Source: Thermoplasmata archaeon
GTDB taxonomy: Archaea > Thermoplasmatota > Thermoplasmata > Lutacidiplasmatales > UBA184
Length of the DNA: 32,859 nt
Direction: 5' to 3'
Assembly: GCA_030041075.1 (NCBI GenBank)
Contig: JASHOP010000059.1
Span: forward strand, 1-32,859
The translations under genes and the position numbers were made by a program. The notes beneath the pieces are model-generated. The model did not search any database, was not told the DNA's origin, and was given only the letters and a program-made list of their open reading frames with translations. Below are positions 26,546-32,859 of the stretch, in pieces; the first letter of the stretch is position 1, and the number at the start of each line of letters is the position of its first letter.

Positions 26546-27022
26546 GTGGCTCCCCCCCGATGGCTGGCCGACGAGATGCTCGGGCGGCTCGCGCGCTACC
26601 TCCGGTTCGTCGGGTGCGACACCGAGTACGTTCGGGGACTCTCCGACGACGAGCTCCTCGGGCGGGCGCAGGCCGAGGACCGCACCGTCCTGTCCCGGGA
26701 CCGGGGGCTGGCTCGCCGCTCCCCCCGGGTCTTCCTCCTGAAGAGCCCGGCGATCTCGGAGCAGTTCCGCGCCGTCCGCCGGGCCTGGCCGGAGGTCCCG
26801 GCCGAGCCGCAATTCGTCCGGTGCACCGTGTGCAACGGACGCCTCGCGCCGTACCGACGCGGGACCGATCGTTCCCGCGAGGCCGGTCTCCCCCCCGGAG
26901 GGGACGCGACGACCCGGAGCCTCTTCGCGTGCGACGTCTGCGGCCACCTCTACTGGGACGGTTCCCACACGGCGCGGATCCGAGAACGCCTCCGGGCGTG
27001 GTCCGAGGAGCCTTCCCCGTGA
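26546..27022 (+). CDS. Mut7-C RNase domain protein with zinc ribbon
   Basis: VAPPRWLADEMLGRLARYLRFVGCDTEYVRGLSDDELLGRAQAEDRTVLSRDRGL...CTVCNGRL...CDVCGHLYWDGSH; GTG 26546 preferred over track start 26480. Confidence 0.85.
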   Translation: MAPPRWLADEMLGRLARYLRFVGCDTEYVRGLSDDELLGRAQAEDRTVLSRDRGLARRSPRVFLLKSPAISEQFRAVRRAWPEVPAEPQFVRCTVCNGRLAPYRRGTDRSREAGLPPGGDATTRSLFACDVCGHLYWDGSHTARIRERLRAWSEEPSP

Positions 27023-28026
27023 TCGTCGGCTACGTCGAGCCTTCCGGCGAAGCGCCCGAGCTCGCCCGGGCCGAGGCGATCGCGGCGGCCGAGGCGATGG
27101 GAGGCGGCGCTCCGTCGGCCGACGCGCTCGAGCTCGACGCGCTGGTCGCGGTCGCGCTCCCCGACCGGGACGCGCTCCGGCGCCTCGGCTCGAGGATCGC
27201 GCTCGCGCGGCGGTGCCTCGAGCTCGTCCACCCGAGCGAGACGGCGGAGCCGGCCGCGGCGCGCGAGGGGACCGAGGGCCGGCCCGCCGTCTTCCGGCGG
27301 GTCGGCCGCTCCGAGGGATCGAGCGACTCTGCCGTGCGCTCCGCGGGCCGCGCGTACCGGTCCGCCGGTGGCTCGATCGACCTCGAGGCTCCCGAGCGAT
27401 CGTACTGGATCGCGACCGCCGCCGACGGCCGGACCCGCCTCCTCCGGGAGGTCGCCCGTGTCGACCGGGCGGGATTCTCGTCGCGCGCGATGCCCCGGCT
27501 CCCGTTCCGCCGACCCGTGTCGATGGCGCCCCGGCTCGCCCGGGCCGCCGCGAACCTAGCCCGGATCCGGCCCGGCGACCGGATCGTCGACCCGTTCCTC
27601 GGTACGGGGGCGCTCCTCGCCGAGGCCGCGCTGCTCGGAGGGCGTGTCTACGGCGTCGACCGCGACCCTTCGATGGTCCGCGGGGCGCTGAGGAACTTCG
27701 GCCATCTAGGCGTGGAAGCGGCCGAGCTGGTGGAGGGCGACGCCGGGGCGGTCGCCTTCGGGGACGCCGCGACCCGGTTCGAGGCCGTCCTGACGGACCC
27801 TCCGTACGGCCGCGCTTCCGCCACGGGCAAGGAGTCCGCGCCGGACGTCTGGGACCGGGTCCTCCCGCGGTGGGCGGAGCGCGTGGTGCCGGGCGGGCGC
27901 GTCGTCGCGATCGTTCCCTCCGGCTTCGGACCCCTCGATCCCCCCTGGGTCGGCCGGCTCGCGGTGCGGGTCCGGGTCCACCGCAGCCTGACCCGCGAGT
28001 TCCGGGTCTACGAGCGGGGCGGCTAG
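27019..28026 (+). CDS. tRNA (guanine-N2-)-methyltransferase, Trm-G10/Trm11 type
   Basis: Start GTG 27019 overlapping previous stop (GTGA); RIRPGDRIVDPFLGTGALLAEAALLGGRVYGVDRD and TDPPYGRAS MTase motifs; N-terminal THUMP-like region. Confidence 0.8.
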   Translation: MIVGYVEPSGEAPELARAEAIAAAEAMGGGAPSADALELDALVAVALPDRDALRRLGSRIALARRCLELVHPSETAEPAAAREGTEGRPAVFRRVGRSEGSSDSAVRSAGRAYRSAGGSIDLEAPERSYWIATAADGRTRLLREVARVDRAGFSSRAMPRLPFRRPVSMAPRLARAAANLARIRPGDRIVDPFLGTGALLAEAALLGGRVYGVDRDPSMVRGALRNFGHLGVEAAELVEGDAGAVAFGDAATRFEAVLTDPPYGRASATGKESAPDVWDRVLPRWAERVVPGGRVVAIVPSGFGPLDPPWVGRLAVRVRVHRSLTREFRVYERGG

Positions 28027-29594
28027 GCGAACGTCGCCGTGAGCGTCGCCTGGGCGCTCCCTCCACCGGAGGGAGGGCAGAGCTCGTTCGCGTACAGCTC
28101 GAGCACGACGATCTCCGCCGGCAGGGCGTCCGAGAACTCGACCCGGAGCGGGACGCTCGAGGTCGCGCCGATCGTGACCCAGTCCGCTCCCGGGACGCTC
28201 GCGGAGCCGCCGGAGTAGGGGCCGGCGTCGAGGCCGTTCGGCAGCACGAACGTCCAGCTCGCGTTGTCCTCCCACGCGGCGAGCGCCGTGCCGTTCAGGA
28301 CGGTCGGCTGGCCGCCGGAGCCGTTGACCGTGACGCTCTGGATCCCCGTCGAGAAGTCGAACCCGTGCGCCACGGAGTCGTGGTTCACGACGTACGCCGT
28401 GAGGTTCGCCGCCACGCCCCCGTGCCCGCCCGGGTAGGCGATCGACGCGTCCGCGAAGCCGACCGACCCGGGGGCGACCGACAACGGAACGATCACGAAT
28501 CCGGCGACGAGGATCGCCGCGGCGCACGCACCGAGCGCCTGGCGCTTCCGTCCGAGCGGCGTCAGGTCGTTGAGCGGAGGAGGGTGACGCAGCCCGAGGA
28601 ACAGGACCAGGAACGCGAAGAGGAGCCAGCCGGTGTAGAGGAAGCCCAACGCGAACAGGGCGATCGCCGCGGCGTAGCTCACGAACCGGGATCGGTCGCC
28701 GAGCAGCGCGCGGACGACATGGCCCCCGTCGAGGGAGCCGGCCGGAAGGAGGTTGATCGCGGTGATCAGGATCCCCACCCAGCCGGCGAACGCCAGCGGG
28801 TTGTGGAGGGAGGCGATCGCGGGGGGAAAGAAGTAGGTGAGCAGCGACCAGAACAGCGAGGAGCCGAGGAGCAGGTTCCCGTAATCCTGGCCCAGGACCG
28901 TGACCCCGCAGTACGTCAGCGACGGGGGCGCGCCGTGGGCGGAAAGGTAGAGCCCCCCGAGCGCGACCGGGATCGCCACGGCGAGGCCGGCGAGCGGCCC
29001 CGAGACGCCGACGTCGAACAGCGCCCGCCGGTCGGGGAACGGCGAGCGGAGGCTGACGAACGCGCCGAACGTCCCGAGGATGTAGGGGACGGGGATGAAG
29101 TACGGCAGGGAGGCGTCGAGGTTCCGCCGTCGCGCCACCCAGAAGTGGGCCAGCTCGTGGATGCCGAGGATCGCCATCAGCGGGGTCGCAAAGAACGCGG
29201 CGCCGTAGGCAAAATCGAGGAGGGAGAGCGACAGCTGCCCCTCGTAGGTGAGCCAGATGAGGCCGCCGGCGAACACCGTCGTCGCGATCGTCGCCGCGAG
29301 CAGGGCGAGGTTCACCCAGGCCCGCCGGGGTCCGAGCTTCGGCCGTCGCACGACCTCGACGAACTCCTCCCCGGTCGCGCGTCGCAGGAACGGGACGTAC
29401 CCCTGCGTCCAGAGCGCCTGGCGGAGCTGGTCGAACTTCGCGTCGAGCGTCGAGCGGTCCGCGTGGATCGCGAGGAGCAGCGACTGCGGCGCGACGCGGG
29501 TCTCGTAGACGGGGAAGTAGGTCGCGACGGTCGACCGGATCCGCTCGAGTTCGCTCGAGCCCGAGCCCGGCAACGGGCCCGACCTCACCCCCAT
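28023..29594 (-). CDS. Site-2 protease family (M50) intramembrane metalloprotease with C-terminal beta-rich domain
   Basis: LGIHELAHFWVARRR (HExxH) and NLLPAGSLDGGHVVRALLG (LDG motif), multiple TMs, beta-rich C-terminus. Confidence 0.9.
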   Translation of the reverse strand: MGVRSGPLPGSGSSELERIRSTVATYFPVYETRVAPQSLLLAIHADRSTLDAKFDQLRQALWTQGYVPFLRRATGEEFVEVVRRPKLGPRRAWVNLALLAATIATTVFAGGLIWLTYEGQLSLSLLDFAYGAAFFATPLMAILGIHELAHFWVARRRNLDASLPYFIPVPYILGTFGAFVSLRSPFPDRRALFDVGVSGPLAGLAVAIPVALGGLYLSAHGAPPSLTYCGVTVLGQDYGNLLLGSSLFWSLLTYFFPPAIASLHNPLAFAGWVGILITAINLLPAGSLDGGHVVRALLGDRSRFVSYAAAIALFALGFLYTGWLLFAFLVLFLGLRHPPPLNDLTPLGRKRQALGACAAAILVAGFVIVPLSVAPGSVGFADASIAYPGGHGGVAANLTAYVVNHDSVAHGFDFSTGIQSVTVNGSGGQPTVLNGTALAAWEDNASWTFVLPNGLDAGPYSGGSASVPGADWVTIGATSSVPLRVEFSDALPAEIVVLELYANELCPPSGGGSAQATLTATFA

Positions 29595-29597
29595 CGG

Positions 29598-29915
29598 TCA
29601 GTCACCGGCGGTCGCGGACTTGCGAAGGCGTTTCGCCCGCTCCTTCGCGGAGAAGCCCGTCGCCTCCTCGAGGAATCGGTTGTAGCGGGCGATCGTCTCG
29701 CGCGCGATCTCGTCCGGTACCTTCGGGTTCATCCGGAGCTCCACGGCCAGCTCCCGGCCCTGGGCGTGCGCCCTCAGCGCCTCGATCGCACCGTACGTCG
29801 CCGAGACGGTCTCGCCGTCGACCGTCGCCGAGCCGAAATGGGTCCGCAGGATGCGCTCGAGGGCGACGGGGTTCAGGTTGCCTCGCTCGGCCGCCCGGAC
29901 CGGGTAGTTCTGCAC
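29598..29915 (-). CDS. Conserved archaeal protein, DUF5611-like
   Basis: MQNYPVRAAERGNLNPVALERILRTHFGSATVDGETVSATYGAIEALRAHAQGRELAVELRMNPKVPDEIARETIARYNRFLEEATGFSAKERAKRLRK; GTG start with TATA-like box 24 nt upstream. Confidence 0.6.
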   Translation of the reverse strand: MQNYPVRAAERGNLNPVALERILRTHFGSATVDGETVSATYGAIEALRAHAQGRELAVELRMNPKVPDEIARETIARYNRFLEEATGFSAKERAKRLRKSATAGD

Positions 29916-29938
29916 GGCAGTGGGACGAACCGGTCTCG

Positions 29939-29948
29939 CGTTAAAAGG
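29939..29948 (-). promoter_or_regulatory. Candidate TATA box for DUF5611-like gene
   Basis: Minus strand CCTTTTAACG, about 24-33 nt upstream of GTG 29915. Confidence 0.4.
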
Positions 29949-30179
29949 TCTGACCCGGCGGAACGCTTCCGGACCTTCCGGTCCTGGATTCGACGGTACG
30001 GTGGCTCTCCGCCTCCGGGGATCCGGGTGGCGGCTCGGCCGATCCTGCCGAGGCGGCCACGCGGTCGCCCGATCGGTACGCCCAGGCTCCGTGCGCTGGC
30101 GGACGCCCGGCCGAGGGTGGCCGGCCCTACGACCGGCTAGGATGGGCTGCGCCGTGGTCCAGGGAGGCCGACGGTCCGG

Positions 30180-30401
30180 TCAGACCGTCTCGACCTCGAG
30201 AAGGACGCGGTAGCCGCGGAGCTGCCGGATCAGTTCGTCCGACAGGTCGACGATCTGCTCGCGCGTGGCGCTCCCCTGCCAGTCGTAGACGAAATCGTAG
30301 TTGCCGTGGGTGGGGCGGAACCCGAACGACAGGAGGCGATCGGCGACCGCCGACGGCTTGGCCCCCTCGCTGCCGAAGGTGACCCGAAGATACGTCTCCA
30401 T
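30180..30401 (-). CDS. Conserved hypothetical protein, 73 aa
   Basis: METYLRVTFGSEGAKPSAVADRLLSFGFRPTHGNYDFVYDWQGSATREQIVDLSDELIRQLRGYRVLLEVETV; compact alpha/beta protein, 24 nt downstream of coaD. Confidence 0.65.
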   Translation of the reverse strand: METYLRVTFGSEGAKPSAVADRLLSFGFRPTHGNYDFVYDWQGSATREQIVDLSDELIRQLRGYRVLLEVETV

Positions 30402-30425
30402 CGACGGTGGAACGGACCCGGTGCG

Positions 30426-31235
30426 TCAAAGGGGTTTCGCTCGCGACGGCCTGAGGATCCGGTCAAGACCCCGACGGAGCGCCGACGCCGGACCCCCGGG
30501 GATCGACCTCGGGTCCAGCGCGACCACCGGCGAGCGCTCCACGACCGTCCATCCCGAACGTTCCTTCCGGGCGATCCCCAGCGCGAGGTCGTGGCCCCGG
30601 AGCTCGGCCGCCGCGAGGGCGACCGCGCGCTTCCGCGCGCTCCCGCGCGTCCGACCCCCGACGTAGCCGAAGCGGACGGTGCCCCAGGGGAACGCCCGGC
30701 CGAGCGCGGCGGCGACCGCCGGGCGGTCGCGCGAGTCGTCGAGCCCGACGCCCACCGAGATCGGACCCCTCCGCCGTCCCTCGGCATCGATCTCACCGGC
30801 CCGGATCCGCCGGGAACTCACCGGGCGCAGGTCGTCCGCGAGAACGAGGGGGACGACGAGGAGCGGGACGGGCCGGCGCCCGAGGCGCCGTCGCCGGGCG
30901 TTGACGGCGCGGCCGCCGGCGACGGTCTCGCTCGAGACGACGAGGGCGTCGACCCCGTCCTCAGCGGAGCGTCCGACCGCGTCGTCGAGCGGCACGACCG
31001 CCCCCTCCCGACCCGGGTATCGCGCGCGGATCCACCGTCGCACGATCCGCGAGCGCGTCGCGAACGGCTGGATCGACCGGATCCCCGGCTTCGGGTGGTC
31101 CGCGAGGAACCGGTCGGAGGTGACCCCGACCGATACGCTCCGGCCCGCCCGGAACGCGGTCGCGAGGAGCGCCGCGTGCCCGACGTGGAACCGGTCGAAC
31201 GTCCCCCCGAGGACGACGTGGCGGAACCGGGGCAT
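30426..31235 (-). CDS. coaD: Pantetheine-phosphate adenylyltransferase fused to DUF84/NTPase-like domain
   Basis: MPRFRHVVLGGTFDRFHVGHAALLATAFRAGRSVSVGVTSD (GGTFDxxHxGH); C-terminal ISVGVGLDDSRDRPAVAAALGRAF..ARKRAVALAAAELRGHDLALGIARK resembles DUF84. ATG 31235 preferred over track start 31406. Confidence 0.8.
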   Translation of the reverse strand: MPRFRHVVLGGTFDRFHVGHAALLATAFRAGRSVSVGVTSDRFLADHPKPGIRSIQPFATRSRIVRRWIRARYPGREGAVVPLDDAVGRSAEDGVDALVVSSETVAGGRAVNARRRRLGRRPVPLLVVPLVLADDLRPVSSRRIRAGEIDAEGRRRGPISVGVGLDDSRDRPAVAAALGRAFPWGTVRFGYVGGRTRGSARKRAVALAAAELRGHDLALGIARKERSGWTVVERSPVVALDPRSIPGGPASALRRGLDRILRPSRAKPL

Positions 31236-31243
31236 CCTACGTC

Positions 31244-31432
31244 CTACAGGTAGCGCGCGACGAAGACGAGGAGGACGAGCGCGATCGAGCCGTAGAGGAG
31301 CAGCGTGTAGTTCCGTCGGGACCGGGCCCGGTCCTCGCGCTCCTCGGCGCATGCCCGGCTGCACGTCTCCGAGCCCGGCGCGCAGACGCGGCCGCAGACC
31401 TTGCAATGCCGATGGTCGTCGTCGGGGGGCAC
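31244..31432 (-). CDS. DUF2116-like zinc-ribbon tail-anchored membrane protein
   Basis: MPPDDDHRHCKVCGRVCAPGSETCSRACAEEREDRARSRRNYTLLLYGSIALVLLVFVARYL; CxxC..C..C plus C-terminal TM; GTG start. Confidence 0.75.
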   Translation of the reverse strand: MPPDDDHRHCKVCGRVCAPGSETCSRACAEEREDRARSRRNYTLLLYGSIALVLLVFVARYL

Positions 31433-31489
31433 GGCGGTGCGGTTACGCCGGAGCTCCCCTTATGCTTACCCGGCGCGCGGGGCGCGCCG

Positions 31490-32859
31490 TCACGCGCGCC
31501 GCGTCCGGCGCCGCGCGTCCCGGCTGGGCGTCTCGACCACGTCGGACGGCTCGGGGTCCATCGGGTTCACCGGGTCCGCCGGCGGCTCGGCGGCGTACGG
31601 GTCCATCGGGTTGGGAGGGGACGCCTCGGGCCCGGCCGCGTACGGGTCGTCGGTCAGGGCCGCCCGTCGCGCCGCCGGCGACGGGCCGACCGTCGCGCGG
31701 GTCGGGCGGCGGGGCTGCCGGTGCGAGGACGGAAGGGCGATCGGCGGCATCTCCCCGCCGCTCCCCGGCGAGAGCTGCCGCAGGAGGTTGAGCCAGATCC
31801 GGCCGTGCGTCGCGACGGACGCCTCGATCCGGTCCCTCAACTCGTTCGACCGCCGAAGCGACTCGGCCTCGATCCGGTCGAGCTCCGCGTCGAACTCCCG
31901 GCGCAGGGCCCCGAAGCGGGCCTCGAGTCGCGCGTAGATCGCCTTCTCCTGGGCCGCCGGGTGGAACTCCGCGACCTTGAGCCACGTCGCCCGCACGACG
32001 GGGAGGACGTGCTCGTTCACCACCGTGAGGCGTCGCTCGAGCTCGTCGATCTCGTCGCGGAGCGACGTCTCGAGCTGGGTCAGGTCGGCGCCGCGCTCCT
32101 CCATCTTCGCCTCGACCCCCTGGAGGCGGCCGAGGATCGCCTCGCCCTCCGTGCGGACCCGGGCCTCGGCCGCCTCGACCGAGTCGGCGAACGTCTTCCG
32201 CTGCTCGGCGGCCCGCGCCTCCACGATCCGCGCGAGGCGCTCGCGCAGCGCTCCCTCGAACTTCGGGGAGGCGAGCGAGCGGTCGACGTTCTGCTCGAGC
32301 TCGGCCTTGAGGCGCGCGAGGAGCTCGACGTACTTCTCCTGCTCCCGTACCTGGTCCTCGCGGATCCTCAGCTCGAAGAACGACTGGAGCCGCACCTGGA
32401 GGCCGGCGACCGCGGCGGTCTGGGCCTCGGAGATCTCGGCGAGGCGCGCGTCCCGGTCCACCGCGAGCCGCCGCTCGGCCTCGGCGATCCGCTCCTCGGT
32501 CGCCGCGACGATGCGCTCGGTCCGGGCGGTGAGGGCGGCGTCGAGCCGGGCCTCGGACTCCTTGGCCCGCCCGTCGACGAGCAGTCCCATCCGCTGCTCC
32601 GAGTCCCGGATCTCCTTGCTGGGCCCGGGCCCCTCCCGGGGCTCCTTCAGGATCTCCCGGACCCGCGCCTCGATCTCCTCCCGCAGCGCCGTGCCCTGCT
32701 CCTTCGCCTCGAGGATCTCGAGGTCGAGCTGCGCGACCAGCGCCGCACGCAACTCCTCCTCCGCGGTGACCGACTGGGCCGAGATCTGGTTCGCCATGAC
32801 CATCAGGTCGCGGCGGAGGCGCTCCTCGAGACCCGCGGAGGCGGTGCGGACCGCCTCCG
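31490..32859 (-). CDS. Long coiled-coil protein with Pro-rich C-terminal tail, 5' end beyond window (partial)
   Basis: Frame stays open and coiled-coil-like upstream of the track's start at 32803 (EAVRTASAGLEERLRRDL-MVMANQISAQ), so the ORF start is probably internal; tail repeats DPYAAGPEASPPNPMDPYAAEPPADPVNPMDPEP. Confidence 0.75.
   Translation of the reverse strand, partial: EAVRTASAGLEERLRRDLMVMANQISAQSVTAEEELRAALVAQLDLEILEAKEQGTALREEIEARVREILKEPREGPGPSKEIRDSEQRMGLLVDGRAKESEARLDAALTARTERIVAATEERIAEAERRLAVDRDARLAEISEAQTAAVAGLQVRLQSFFELRIREDQVREQEKYVELLARLKAELEQNVDRSLASPKFEGALRERLARIVEARAAEQRKTFADSVEAAEARVRTEGEAILGRLQGVEAKMEERGADLTQLETSLRDEIDELERRLTVVNEHVLPVVRATWLKVAEFHPAAQEKAIYARLEARFGALRREFDAELDRIEAESLRRSNELRDRIEASVATHGRIWLNLLRQLSPGSGGEMPPIALPSSHRQPRRPTRATVGPSPAARRAALTDDPYAAGPEASPPNPMDPYAAEPPADPVNPMDPEPSDVVETPSRDARRRTRRA
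31552..31655 (-). repeat. Short direct repeats encoding (N/D)P(M)DPYAAxP tail motif
   Basis: gcgtacgggtccatcgggtt-type units recur; protein PNPMDPYAAEP / VNPMDPEP / DDPYAAGP. Confidence 0.6.

Noticed and set aside
1-32859. Mobile elements (IS, integrase, prophage)
   Set aside because: No transposase, integrase, terminal inverted repeats or phage structural genes recognised in any frame.

Overview
High-GC archaeal chromosome segment. Archaeal character is supported by Trm-G10-type tRNA methyltransferase, archaeal-type PPAT, Mut7-C RNase, DUF2116 zinc ribbon, TATA-like boxes about 25-37 nt upstream of start codons, and many GTG/TTG starts; gene content resembles Thermoplasmatota, which is an inference. 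From left to right: (1) a nucleotide-sugar/surface-glycan locus (1-7979) with a GT2 gene running off the left edge, RmlC-like, RmlD, an SDR epimerase with an unusual YxxxN active site, RmlA, an LhgO-like FAD oxidase and a Wzx-like flippase; (2) a block of secreted or anchored surface proteins (8255-17946), including two convergent paralogs sharing a Cys-pair C-terminal module, a YncE-like beta-propeller, and a 1472-aa protein with seven perfectly spaced 96-bp (32-aa) repeats rich in N-glycosylation sequons followed by a coiled-coil-like stalk and TM anchor; (3) a PadR / ABC ATPase / ABC-2 permease operon with a palindromic candidate operator; (4) a short 58-aa ORF (absent from the ORF track) paired with a PaREP1/HEPN-like gene; (5) mostly housekeeping genes: GH15 glucoamylase, TauE/SafE + DUF1634, phosphoglucosamine mutase, Mut7-C + Trm-G10, an M50 site-2 protease, a PPAT fused to a DUF84-like domain, and a coiled-coil protein running off the right edge. 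No CRISPR array, IS element, rRNA or convincing tRNA was found. Most long antisense ORFs in the track are high-GC artefacts. Family assignments come from motif recognition only, without database searches.
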